Below, in pieces: positions 1 through 8,212 of a stretch of 64,000 bases of DNA. The DNA comes from WTGU01 sp965242855 (GTDB lineage Bacteria > Pseudomonadota > Alphaproteobacteria > UBA828). A program made the position numbers and the translations under genes. The notes beneath the pieces were generated by a model, which was not told the DNA's origin, made no database searches, and saw only the letters and a list, made by a program, of their open reading frames with translations. Every line of letters starts with the position of its first letter. Positions within the stretch are counted from its first letter, which is position 1. The stretch is from the NCBI GenBank assembly GCA_965242855.1, contig OZ251509.1, positions 434,001-498,000 of the forward strand, written 5' to 3'.

Positions 1-1
1 C

Positions 2-1009
2 GAGCTGTTTGACCTCTTCCGACGACCGACGAGCCAACCCGACGCTCCAGGCACCGAACAAAGCCTTGTTGATAGGTCTCCGCCGTCCATTGTCCAGAGG
101 CGGTTTGCGAAACGCTTGGTTTCCGAAGATATCGCACGCGGACAGCATCGCCTGTTTGAAGACAGCGGCGACGGACTCCCGTTCCTGTTCGGTCATCCGG
201 TTTATGTTTTTCATGGTGTCATCAAGATAGCCATCGACGTCATTGTTCGCATATTCCTTCCAGTGGCGCGTATAAAACGCCAGAAAGCGCAAAACGCAAT
301 CCCGATCGGCCATCCTTTCGGGTGAGATGGAGTCGTTGGTCGCTTTCACGAATTCCTTCGTTTCGGAGAGCTCTTTCAGAAACCCGCGAACGGGTCCCCG
401 ATTGAGCGCGTGGCGAATCTCTTGTCCGTTCAGCGTCATCCCGCCGGTGTTGATGCGGTGGAAGATGTTGAACATCACTTCCGCTGGAGTTCCAGGATCT
501 ATGACGTTTACGACGAGCTGAGTCTCGCCTATACGCCTCTGCATGGGGCGCGAAAGGTCCCGGTATTTCTTTCCATGAAGATAATTCAAGTATTCCAACC
601 CGACGAGATCGAATCGATTGGACACGTAATCGTGCATGGTCGACATCCTTTGGAGACCGTCGACGACCGCCCATTCCTCTTCATCGTTTTCTGCAACATA
701 AAACACAGGAAGAGGAATTCGCAACAGGATGGACTCCACAAGCCGACTCTTCTGATTCGGCCTCCAGATACCCCGCAACCGCTGAAACTCCGGTTGCAAA
801 TCGATTTCTTCGTACTTGATACGTGAGACAAGTTGATCCACGACGACGGAAATCGTCCGAACCTTTATCTTTTCCGGATCGAACGGATGATCTATCCTTT
901 CGTTCCCTGTCTCATCGATATCGGGTTCGATACCTCTGTCCGATTCCTCGTTCGATTGGTCAAAGGTCGGCTCGGAGCCAGAGTCTTCAAGCTTCGCGTC
1001 GTCAGCCAT
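2..1009 (-). CDS. DUF262 (GmrSD N-terminal-like) protein, partial at left edge
   Basis: The frame reads without a stop from an ATG at 1009 to the window edge, giving 336 residues with the C-terminus missing. After an acidic N-terminal stretch (about 1-45), residues 50-200 carry the DUF262 pattern: DLQPEFQR near 70, the segment WRPNQKSRLVESILLRIPLP, then VVDGLQRMST near 116-125. The last is the ParB-like D-G-x-Q-R nucleotide-site motif. INTGGMTLNGQEIRHAL near 200 is also typical. DUF262 occurs in GmrSD-type modification-dependent restriction enzymes and in other defence proteins, so a defence role is inferred from the family. No HNH (DUF1524) domain lies in the visible part. G+C is clearly lower than in the neighbouring genes, which suggests transfer. 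Family confidence is good; function is unknown. Confidence 0.8.
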   Translation of the reverse strand, partial: MADDAKLEDSGSEPTFDQSNEESDRGIEPDIDETGNERIDHPFDPEKIKVRTISVVVDQLVSRIKYEEIDLQPEFQRLRGIWRPNQKSRLVESILLRIPLPVFYVAENDEEEWAVVDGLQRMSTMHDYVSNRFDLVGLEYLNYLHGKKYRDLSRPMQRRIGETQLVVNVIDPGTPAEVMFNIFHRINTGGMTLNGQEIRHALNRGPVRGFLKELSETKEFVKATNDSISPERMADRDCVLRFLAFYTRHWKEYANNDVDGYLDDTMKNINRMTEQERESVAAVFKQAMLSACDIFGNQAFRKPPLDNGRRRPINKALFGAWSVGLARRSSEEVKQL

Positions 1010-1170
1010 CGTTTCCTCTACGATAAGCCACTGCGGCATGGCGGGAAAGCCGGTCGGTTCCCGGATCACACATGAAACAGAATAGCAGGGGCGCCTTTTC
1101 TGTCAACCGGTCACGCCGGTTCAACATATGGATATTGACCCCATGCCCGCCCGCTGGCACATAGCCGGCC

Positions 1171-3207
1171 ATGGGTGGGGGAAGCGGCGGCGACGAGGCG
1201 CAGGGGCCGCTGGAGCGCGCGCTCGCCGGGGCCGGCGTGCGCTTGCCGGCGGACGACGTGCGGGCGCTGGTGCGGGGAGTCGCGGCCGCCGCCGTGCGAG
1301 ACAGGGACTGGCTCCGCCTGCTCCTCCCCACGACCGAGGGCGCGCTCGCGGATCGGCTCGAGGCGCTGCGCCGCGCTTACGCCGCGGCGCCGGACGGCAT
1401 CGACGCGCCCCAGGCGGCGGGGCGGCTCGAAGCATTGCGGGCGGAACTCGCGCGGCGGCGCCTCGACGGGTTCGTGGTGCCGCGTAGCGACGAGCACCAG
1501 GGCGAATACGTGGCCGGAGGGGCGCAGCGGCTCGCCTGGCTCACCGGCTTCACCGGCTCGGCCGGTATGGCCATCGTGCTCGCCGAGCGGGCCGCGCTGT
1601 TCGTCGACGGACGCTACACCCTGCAAGCGGCGGGCGAGGTCGACGGCGCCCTCTACGAACACCGCCACCTGACCCGAGACCGCCCCGACGAGTGGCTGCG
1701 GCGCCATCTGCCCGCCGGCGCGGCGCTCGGCTACGACCCGCGGCTCCACGGCGAACGGGAGCGTGACTCTCTCGCGGCGCCGTGCCGCGACGCCGGCGCG
1801 CGCCTCGCGGCCTGCGCGAACAACCCGGTCGATGCGATATGGGACAACCGGCCGCCGCCGCCGCTCGGCCCCGTCGCGCCCCATCCGTTGCGCTTCGCCG
1901 GCATGGACGCGGCCGAGAAGCGGCGCCGCGTGGCCGACGCGGTCGCCGCGGCGCAGGCCGACGCCGCGCTGCTCTCCGCCCCGGATTCCATCGCCTGGCT
2001 CCTGAACGTGCGCGGCGCGGACGTCCCCAACAGCCCGCTCCCGCATTCCTTCGCCATCGTGAACGTGGACCGCGCGGTCGATTGGTTCGTGGATCGGCGC
2101 AAGCTCCTGCCGGAGGTCGCGGCCCATCTCGGCGCCGCGGTGCGCGTCCGCCCGCCGGTCGATCTGGCCGGCGCGCTCGACGCGCTGGCGCGGAAGGGCA
2201 AGGCCGTCCTCGTCGATCCCGCCGCCACGCCGGTCTGGATGGTTGATCGCCTCGCCGGCAGGCGGGCGGGCGCGGCGGTCCGCGGACCCGACCCCTGCGC
2301 CGCGCTCAAGGCCCGCAAGAACGACGTTGAACTCGACGGGATCCGCGCCGCGCAGCGCCGCGACGGCGCGGCGCTCGTGCGCTTCCTCGCCTGGCTGGAA
2401 GCCGCCGCAGCGGGCGGGGCCGTCACCGAACGCTCCGCCGCCGCGCGGCTCGCGGCGCTGCGCGAAGGCGGCGCGCACTACCGGGGGCCCAGCTTCGACA
2501 CCATCTCCGGCGCGGGGCCGAACGGCGCGATCGTCCATTACCGGGTGACGCCGGAGAGCGACCGCCGGCTCGAGCCGGGCACGCTCTATCTGGTCGATTC
2601 CGGCGCGCAATATCTGGACGGAACCACCGACGTGACCCGCACCATAGCCCTCGGCGCGCCGCTCCCCGAGCACCGGGACCGCTTCACGCGCGTGCTGCGC
2701 GGCCATATCGCCCTGGCGACGGCGACGTTCCCGCGCGGGACGACGGGCGCGCAGCTCGACGCCCTCGCGCGCCAGTTCCTGTGGCAGGCGGGGCTCGACT
2801 ACGACCACGGCACCGGCCACGGCGTCGGCTGCCACCTCAACGTCCACGAGGGCCCGCAGCGGATCGCGCGGGCCGGCGACGCGCCGCTCGAACCCGGCAT
2901 GGTCGTCTCCAACGAGCCGGGCTACTACAAGGCAGGCGCCTACGGCATCCGCATCGAGAACCTCGTCGCGGTGACCGCCGCCGCCGCGCCCGAAGGCGCC
3001 GAGCGCGAATTGCTCGGCTTCGAAACCTTGACCCTCGCGCCGATCGACCGCGCGCTGATCGAAGCCGGCATGTTGACGGAGGACGAGCGCGCCTGGCTCG
3101 ACCGATACCACCGGCGGGTCGCGCGCACGCTGGCGCCGCTGCTGGCCGGCGATTCCGGGACCTTGGCGTGGCTCGAGGCCGCGACGGCGCCGCTCGGAGC
3201 CGCCTGA
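1171..3207 (+). CDS. Xaa-Pro aminopeptidase, M24 family (aminopeptidase P)
   Basis: This is a metallopeptidase that removes an N-terminal residue preceding proline; it is probably cytoplasmic. The 678-residue protein has two N-terminal creatinase-like regions (about 85-390) and a C-terminal pita-bread catalytic domain. Metal ligands are recognisable in order: Asp in YLVDSGAQYLDGTTDVTRT (both Asp), His in GHGVGCHLNVHEGP, Glu in VSNEPGYY and Glu in IRIENL. About 80 alanine-rich residues precede the usual family start at DAPQAAGRLEALR, so the true start could be further downstream. No strong ribosome-binding site is visible at 1171. The gene stands alone, divergent from the DUF262 gene and convergent with fumC. 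Confidence 0.9.
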   Translation: MGGGSGGDEAQGPLERALAGAGVRLPADDVRALVRGVAAAAVRDRDWLRLLLPTTEGALADRLEALRRAYAAAPDGIDAPQAAGRLEALRAELARRRLDGFVVPRSDEHQGEYVAGGAQRLAWLTGFTGSAGMAIVLAERAALFVDGRYTLQAAGEVDGALYEHRHLTRDRPDEWLRRHLPAGAALGYDPRLHGERERDSLAAPCRDAGARLAACANNPVDAIWDNRPPPPLGPVAPHPLRFAGMDAAEKRRRVADAVAAAQADAALLSAPDSIAWLLNVRGADVPNSPLPHSFAIVNVDRAVDWFVDRRKLLPEVAAHLGAAVRVRPPVDLAGALDALARKGKAVLVDPAATPVWMVDRLAGRRAGAAVRGPDPCAALKARKNDVELDGIRAAQRRDGAALVRFLAWLEAAAAGGAVTERSAAARLAALREGGAHYRGPSFDTISGAGPNGAIVHYRVTPESDRRLEPGTLYLVDSGAQYLDGTTDVTRTIALGAPLPEHRDRFTRVLRGHIALATATFPRGTTGAQLDALARQFLWQAGLDYDHGTGHGVGCHLNVHEGPQRIARAGDAPLEPGMVVSNEPGYYKAGAYGIRIENLVAVTAAAAPEGAERELLGFETLTLAPIDRALIEAGMLTEDERAWLDRYHRRVARTLAPLLAGDSGTLAWLEAATAPLGAA

Positions 3208-3217
3208 GAAGCGGCGG

Positions 3218-4624
3218 TTACGGCGTGGGGCCGACCATCTTCGCCGGGTCCACCCAGGCGTCGAAATCGGCCGCGTCGACCAGCCCGAGAGCCAGCGCGG
3301 CCCGCTTCAGGGTGATGCCCTCGGCGTGGGCCTTCTTGGCGATCCGGGCGGCGGCGTCGTAGCCGATATGGGGGTTCAGCGCGGTCACGAGCATCAGCGA
3401 TTCGTGCAGGAGCCGCTCGATCCGCGCCCGGTTCGCCTCGATCCCGGCGACGCAGTTGTCGGCGAAGCTGCGCGCGCCGTCGGCGATCAGCCGGATCGAC
3501 TGCAACAGGTTGTAGATCATCACCGGCTTGAAGACGTTGAGCTCGAAATGCCCGCTCGCGCCGGCCACCGACACCGCGACGTGGTTGCCCATGACCTGCG
3601 CCGCGACCATGGTCAGGGCCTCCGATTGCGTCGGGTTGACCTTGCCCGGCATGATCGAGGAACCGGGCTCGTTCGCCGGGAGGTCGAGCTCGCCCAGGCC
3701 GCAGCGCGGCCCCGACGCGAGGAAGCGGACGTCGTTGGCGATCTTCATGAGGCTCGCGGCGACGGTGTTGAGCGCGCCGGACGTCTCCACCACCGCGTCG
3801 TGCGCGGCGATCGCCTCGAACTTGTTGCCGGCGGTCTCGAAGGGAAGGCCGGTGAGCGCCGCGACCTCGGCCGCGAAGCGCCGGTCGAACCCGGCCTTGG
3901 CGTTGAGGCCCGTGCCCACGGCGGTGCCGCCCTGGGCGAGCGCGCGGAGCCTGGGCAGGGCGCCCTCGATGCGCGCGATTCCGTGTTCCACCTGCGTCGC
4001 GTAGCCGGAGAACTCCTGGCCCAGCGTGAGCGGCGTCGCATCCTGAAGATGGGTCCGCCCGATCTTGACGATCCCGTCGAACGCGCGCGCTCTCCCGGCG
4101 AGCGCCTGCCGCAGACGATCGAGCGCCGGCAGCAACGCATGGTGGCACTGCTCGACGGCGGCGATGTGCATCGCGGTGGGGAAGGTGTCGTTCGACGACT
4201 GGCAGAGGTTGACGTGGTCGTTCGGGTGGACGGGCGTCTTGCCCCCCATCGGCGCGCCGAGGAGTTGGCAGGCGCGGTTGGCGATCACCTCGTTGCAGTT
4301 CATGTTGCTCTGCGTGCCCGAGCCCGTCTGCCAGACGACGAGCGGGAAATGGTCGTCGAGGGCGCCGGAGACGACCTCGTCCGCCGCCCGTTCGATCGCC
4401 GCGCCCAGCTCCGGATCGAGCAGACCGAGGGCGACGTTCACCCGCGCCGCGGCCTTCTTGACGAGGCCGAGCGCGCGGATCAGCGGCGCCGGCAGGCGCT
4501 CGTCGCCGATCCTGAAGTTTCGCAGGCTGCGCTGCGTCTGCGCCCCCCAACAGGCGTCGGCCGGCACGTCGATGGCGCCGATCGAATCCGTTTCCCGCCG
4601 GGTCTTCGCCGTCGTCTCCGCCAT
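3218..4624 (-). CDS. fumC: Fumarate hydratase class II
   Basis: Interconverts fumarate and L-malate in the TCA cycle; an oxygen-stable, cofactor-free class II enzyme. The 468-residue length is normal for FumC. The fumarase/aspartase superfamily signature GSSIMPGKVNPTQSEA is present around residue 325. The substrate-site segments SGTQSNMNCNEV (about 100), HPNDHVNLCQSSND (about 138) and GRTHLQDATPLTLGQE (about 190) are intact. The gene converges on the aminopeptidase gene with 10 bases between the stop codons and is divergent from the downstream SDR. Confidence 0.97.
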   Translation of the reverse strand: MAETTAKTRRETDSIGAIDVPADACWGAQTQRSLRNFRIGDERLPAPLIRALGLVKKAAARVNVALGLLDPELGAAIERAADEVVSGALDDHFPLVVWQTGSGTQSNMNCNEVIANRACQLLGAPMGGKTPVHPNDHVNLCQSSNDTFPTAMHIAAVEQCHHALLPALDRLRQALAGRARAFDGIVKIGRTHLQDATPLTLGQEFSGYATQVEHGIARIEGALPRLRALAQGGTAVGTGLNAKAGFDRRFAAEVAALTGLPFETAGNKFEAIAAHDAVVETSGALNTVAASLMKIANDVRFLASGPRCGLGELDLPANEPGSSIMPGKVNPTQSEALTMVAAQVMGNHVAVSVAGASGHFELNVFKPVMIYNLLQSIRLIADGARSFADNCVAGIEANRARIERLLHESLMLVTALNPHIGYDAAARIAKKAHAEGITLKRAALALGLVDAADFDAWVDPAKMVGPTP

Positions 4625-4728
4625 GGCCTCGCCGCTCCCGTTCGCCGCCCGGCTCCTTTACCATGGAGAGGGGCGGCAGGGTAACGGAGAGGCGCCCGCC
4701 GCCGGCGCGAACGACCCGCGAGGGCGCG

Positions 4729-5502
4729 ATGCCGTCCGATCCTCCGCAGAGGGTGATGGTCACCGGCGCCGGCCGCAGCATCGGCCGCGCCGTCGCCGAG
4801 CGCTTCCACGCGGCCGGTGCGAAGGTCCACGTCTGCTGCCTGACGGCCGCCAGCCTGGAGGCGGTGCTCGGCGCCAATCCGGGCATGTCGGGCAGGGTCG
4901 CCGACGTGGGCGCGGCCGCGGCGGTCGCCCGCTGGTTCGACGAGGGGCTGGCCGCGTTGGGCGGGATCGACGTCCTGGTCAACAACGCCGGCATCGGCGG
5001 GCCGCGGGCGCCGATCGAGGAGGTCGCCGACGCCGACTGGCACCGCCTGATCGACGTCAATCTCCACAGCGCGTTCTACTGCATCAAGCGCGCCGTGCCG
5101 CCGATGAAGGCGCAAGGGTCGGGCGCGATCGTCAACGTCTCGACCGCCTCGACGCGGGTCGGCCTGCCGCTGCGCACGCCCTACGTCGCCTCGAAACGGG
5201 CCATGGAGGGGATGACGACCAATCTGGCGCGCGAGCTCGGCCCCTTCGGCATCCGCTGCAACGCGATCCTGCCGGGCCTCATCGACAACCCGCGCGGCCG
5301 CGCCCTGGTCGCGCATCTGGCGGCGGAGCGGAAGCAGACGGTGGCGGAAGCGGAGGCGCGCTATCTGGGCTCCATCTCGATGCGCACCTACATCGCCCCG
5401 GAGGAGGTCGCCGACGCCGCGTTCTTCCTCGCCTCCGACGCGGCGCGCCACGTCACCGGCCAGCTGCTCGGGGTCTGCGGCAATCTCGAGTGGGAGGAGT
5501 AG
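4729..5502 (+). CDS. SDR-family NAD(P)-dependent oxidoreductase
   Basis: A classical short-chain dehydrogenase/reductase of 257 residues. The dinucleotide-binding motif is TGAGRSIGRAVAERF near the N-terminus, followed by NNAGIGGP. The active site has Ser in NVSTASTRVG and Tyr/Lys in YVASK. I chose the ATG at 4729 because it sits 6-8 bases after GCGAGGGC and gives the usual short N-terminus; an upstream ATG at 4663 would add a non-conserved Arg/Pro-rich leader. The substrate cannot be told from the sequence. It converges on sspB with 3 bases between the stop codons. Confidence 0.9.
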   Translation: MPSDPPQRVMVTGAGRSIGRAVAERFHAAGAKVHVCCLTAASLEAVLGANPGMSGRVADVGAAAAVARWFDEGLAALGGIDVLVNNAGIGGPRAPIEEVADADWHRLIDVNLHSAFYCIKRAVPPMKAQGSGAIVNVSTASTRVGLPLRTPYVASKRAMEGMTTNLARELGPFGIRCNAILPGLIDNPRGRALVAHLAAERKQTVAEAEARYLGSISMRTYIAPEEVADAAFFLASDAARHVTGQLLGVCGNLEWEE

Positions 5503-5505
5503 CGG

Positions 5506-5982
5506 CTACTTCTTGCGGAAGCGGTCGAGCGTCACCACCTCGGCGCCGCCCTCGCCGGGCGCGGCCTCCGGTTCGGTCGCCCCGGAGCCTGGCTCCTCGG
5601 CCGGGGCGGCAGGCTTCCCGTCCCCCCTGGTCGGGCGGAATTGCAGGGCGAACTTCACCTCCGGGTCGGCGTAGCCCGTGAGCGCGGCGAAGGGTACTTC
5701 GATGCGATGCCCCACCTTGTTGAAGCTCAGGGTGACGGTGAAGCGGTCGTCCTCCACCTCGAGGCCCCAGAACTGGTGCTGCAACACGATGGTCAACTCG
5801 TCCGGGTAGCGCGCGCGGAGGGAATCGGGGACCTCGACGCCGGGCGCGTCCGTGCGAAAGGTGACGTAGGCGTGGTGCGCGCCGGGCCAGCCGTCCGCCG
5901 CGGCCTTGCGCAGGGCTTCCCGGACGACGCCTCGGAGCGCGTGTTCGACCAGCTTGTCGTAACCGATGAGGTCCTTGCCCAT
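5506..5982 (-). CDS. sspB: Stringent starvation protein B, ClpXP adaptor for ssrA-tagged proteins
   Basis: SspB tethers proteins carrying the tmRNA tag to the ClpXP protease. The 158-residue protein has the alphaproteobacterial SspB fold region at about 5-120, including HHAYVTFRTDAPGV, LTIVLQHQFWGLEV and RFTVTLSFNKVGHRIEVPFAAL. An Ala/Pro/Glu-rich linker follows. The C-terminal end VVTLDRFRKK is the ClpX-binding (XB) module. It starts about 60 bases downstream of ssrA on the same strand, so adaptor and tag RNA are neighbours and may share transcription. Confidence 0.95.
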   Translation of the reverse strand: MGKDLIGYDKLVEHALRGVVREALRKAAADGWPGAHHAYVTFRTDAPGVEVPDSLRARYPDELTIVLQHQFWGLEVEDDRFTVTLSFNKVGHRIEVPFAALTGYADPEVKFALQFRPTRGDGKPAAPAEEPGSGATEPEAAPGEGGAEVVTLDRFRKK

Positions 5983-6039
5983 GCCCGCCCGCTCGCCCGC
6001 GCGAGTGGGGGGCTTCTGTTGCCCGGCGCCCCCCGAGCC

Positions 6040-6262
6040 GCGCTTGCCTAAGCGATGCTAGGCAGCGAGTGCGACCTCGTTGTCGTTCGCACTTCTGTGG
6101 TGGCCCGATAACGGCGGTACCATGCCGGGCGAAGACCGCACCTTTACCACGCACGTCGATCCTGGTTCGCCCCCATGGTGGAGGCGCCGGGTACTGCCCC
6201 CGGGTCCGCTACGCTTATTCCGAACAGCGTTTATCGCCATAGCCGACGGCGGACCGCCAGCG
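6040..6262 (-). ncRNA. ssrA: tmRNA, circularly permuted two-piece form
   Basis: On the minus strand the acceptor piece comes first and ends CGCCTCCACCA at 6176. The coding piece follows and begins GGGGGCGAACCAGGATCGAC at 6174. GGGGGCG (6174-6168) pairs with CGCCTCC (one G-U) to form the 7-bp acceptor stem, so the gene is permuted as in other Alphaproteobacteria. The tag frame 6090-6058 encodes ANDNEVALAA then TAG. The stop codon lies in a hairpin, TGCCTA/TAGGCA (6064-6059 with 6050-6045), as expected for helix P5. Only one nucleotide (6175) separates CCA from the 5' acceptor strand, so the processed spacer would be minimal. Outer ends are estimates. Confidence 0.93.
6058..6090 (-). other. tmRNA tag-peptide reading frame
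   Basis: This is the resume codon GCG through TAG inside ssrA. It encodes ANDNEVALAA, added after a tRNA-borne alanine during trans-translation. The C-terminal LAA is the ClpX degron, and the AANDN part is what SspB recognises. Confidence 0.9.
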
Positions 6263-6267
6263 CCCCC

Positions 6268-6273
6268 AATATA
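6268..6273 (-). promoter_or_regulatory. Probable -10 element of ssrA
   Basis: TATATT lies 6-12 bases upstream of the estimated tmRNA 5' end. The -35 candidate 17 bases further upstream is TTCCAT, a weak match. The AT-rich hexamer stands out in GC-rich sequence. Confidence 0.55.
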
Positions 6274-6376
6274 GGGCATCCCGGCCCCCGATGGAAGCCC
6301 GTCCGCCGCAGGCCGCTCGAATTTTCCCGCCGCCCCGCGGCCGAAGGCGGCCGCCCCGCGTGAAACCCCGCGTCCG

Positions 6377-6883
6377 TCAGCGGCCCGCCGGCGCCGGCGG
6401 GTTCCCGGCAGCCGGGCGGCGCAGGAGGATGTGGACGATCTCGTAGCTTGCCACCGGCTCGTCGCGCTGGTTGCGGACCTCGTAGGCGATGCGCAGGTAG
6501 CCGCGGTCGGCCCTGGAGCGCGAGGGGCGGGCTTCGGCGACGGTCGCGACGACGTGGATGACGTCGCCCGGCCGCACCGGCCGGTGGAAGCGCACCGCGT
6601 CGATCCCCGGCCCGCCGATGCAGGCGCGGTTGATCACGCCCAGCCGGTAGAACAGGCGGAAGCCCAGGGCCATCGTCTGGAAGCCGCTGGCGATCAGGCC
6701 GCCGTAAGGCCCCGCCGCCGCGGCGCGCGGGTCGGTGTGGATCGGCTGCGGATCGTAGCGGCGGGCGAAGGCGACGATCCCCGCCTCGCTCAGGGTCGTT
6801 TCGCCCGAGACGAAGCGTTCGCCCGCCGCGAAATCCTCGAAATAGCGCGCGTCCGCCGCGCCGCCGTCGTCAGAGCGTCGGAT
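6377..6883 (-). CDS. MaoC-like (R)-hydratase / hot-dog dehydratase, start codon unclear
   Basis: The frame shows a MaoC hot-dog domain: ARYFEDFAAGERFVSGETTLSEAGIVAFA, then the hydratase-type segment RYDPQPIHTDPRAAAAGPYG with its catalytic Asp/His, then GLIASGFQTMALGFRLFY. The first in-frame ATG (6673) would delete the active-site segment, so the gene must start upstream. However, no ATG, GTG or TTG exists in this frame between the upstream stop (about 6933) and the conserved N-terminus. The placed start (ATC at 6883, overlapping the end of the upstream gene) is a placeholder. Either a rare start is used or there is a sequence error. Translational coupling to the upstream flavoenzyme is likely. 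Confidence 0.75.
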   Translation of the reverse strand: MRRSDDGGAADARYFEDFAAGERFVSGETTLSEAGIVAFARRYDPQPIHTDPRAAAAGPYGGLIASGFQTMALGFRLFYRLGVINRACIGGPGIDAVRFHRPVRPGDVIHVVATVAEARPSRSRADRGYLRIAYEVRNQRDEPVASYEIVHILLRRPAAGNPPAPAGR

Positions 6884-8024
6884 TGTCGATCTCGAGGCCG
6901 TAGAGCATCCGCCCGTAGGTCGTGAAGTTCACGTCCTTGTTCTGGGTGAAGTGCTGGTTGGCGACCATCATGTCGGTATAGAGGTTGCCGAGCGCGCTGG
7001 CGCTGTAGACGCTGGCGGCGCCCGACAGGTCCCAGACCGCCCGGGAGGCGTCCATGGCGAGGTTGCCGGCATAGGTCGCGAGCGCCCGGCAGCGGGCGCG
7101 CTCCTCCAGGCTCGGGCGGCGCGCGTCGTGGGCGATGGCGCTCATCTCGTCGGCGGCGAGCTTCAGGATGCGCCTGGCGCAATCGACGGCGCAGCGGGCC
7201 TCGGCGAAGCGGATGTGCTGGGAGGCGAAGGCGGACACGTCCTTCTCCGCCATGATCGAGCTCTTCCTGCGGGCGATTTCGTTGTATTCGGCCACGATCT
7301 CCAACGCGATGCCGACCGCACCGCTGGTGATGCCGATGCCGAAGATCGGATAGCTCGGCAAGGCGTAGAACGGCCGCTCCCGCCAGTGGCCGCCCGGCGA
7401 TTCGCCGCCGCGCAGCGCCTCCATCGAGAGCGCCCGGTGCGCCGGCACGAAGCGCTCCTCGAGGCGGACGTGGTTGGTGCCGCTGCCCCGCAGGCCGAGG
7501 GCGTGCCAGGTGTCCTCGATCTCGACCTCCTCCCGCTTCATCAGGAAGTGGAGATGGGTTTCGTGCCGCCCGGCCCGGCCCTCCTCGTAGCCCGAGACGA
7601 TGCACCAGTCGCAGGTGTCGACGCCGGTGACGAAGGGCCAGCGGCCGCTCACCCGGTAGCCGCCGTCGGCCTTCGCGTAGCGGCCGAGGCTCTGGATGAG
7701 GATGCCGGCGACCAGGTTCTTCGGGTCGGCACCCCAGACCTCGTCCTGCGTCTCCCGCGGCCATTGGGCGACCATGAAGGCGTGGATGACGTATTGCACC
7801 GTCGCCCAGCCGGTGGAGCCGCAGGCGGCGCCGACCGCGGCGACGGCATCGACGATGTCGGCGAGCGGCCCGCCGGCGCCGCCATGGGCCGGCGGTTGCA
7901 GCAGGCGCGCGACGCCCGACTCCCGGATCAGCGCGCGGGCTTCCGGCAGCACCTTGCGGTTCTCCCGCGTGTCGTTCCGCCGCTCCCGCAGCAGGGGCAG
8001 GAGATCGCCCAGTTCAACCCGCAT
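6870..8024 (-). CDS. Acyl-CoA-dehydrogenase-fold flavin-dependent monooxygenase
   Basis: This 384-residue protein has the acyl-CoA dehydrogenase fold of the two-component flavin monooxygenases (HpaB/HsaA-like, with the Acyl-CoA_dh_2 C-terminal domain). Typical features are LLQPPAHGGAGGPLADIVDAVAAVGAACGST split over residues 45-75, the flavin-site region YRVSGRWPFVTGVDTCDW (about 135-152), and the tail SALGNLYTDMMVANQHFTQN. The start at ATG 8024 follows GAAGGCGAG; the longer upstream frame is not conserved in character. No flavin reductase partner is adjacent. The gene overlaps the MaoC hydratase, which suggests a shared catabolic step. The substrate is unknown. Confidence 0.82.
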   Translation of the reverse strand: MRVELGDLLPLLRERRNDTRENRKVLPEARALIRESGVARLLQPPAHGGAGGPLADIVDAVAAVGAACGSTGWATVQYVIHAFMVAQWPRETQDEVWGADPKNLVAGILIQSLGRYAKADGGYRVSGRWPFVTGVDTCDWCIVSGYEEGRAGRHETHLHFLMKREEVEIEDTWHALGLRGSGTNHVRLEERFVPAHRALSMEALRGGESPGGHWRERPFYALPSYPIFGIGITSGAVGIALEIVAEYNEIARRKSSIMAEKDVSAFASQHIRFAEARCAVDCARRILKLAADEMSAIAHDARRPSLEERARCRALATYAGNLAMDASRAVWDLSGAASVYSASALGNLYTDMMVANQHFTQNKDVNFTTYGRMLYGLEIDNPTL

Positions 8025-8212
8025 GGCTCGCCTTCGTGATTCGTCGGAAGGAACGGCCGGTCCGCATGCACGCGCCGCATGCACCCGCGACGGCGGTGCA
8101 GAATACCCGTCCGCCGCCGCCGCCGGCAATTCGGCCCTTCGCCCATCGCGGGCACGGGCGAGACGCCAGCGCCACGACGGGGTGCCGTCCCGCGTCCCGA
8201 GGGCGAAGTGAG

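Noticed and set aside
1111..3111. 666-residue frame on the minus strand
   Set aside because: It is entirely antisense to the aminopeptidase P gene, which has full metal-ligand motifs; the frame is Arg/Gly-rich and matches nothing.
6377..6673. 98-residue MaoC fragment from the first ATG
   Set aside because: It would remove the active-site segment that is clearly encoded upstream in the same frame.
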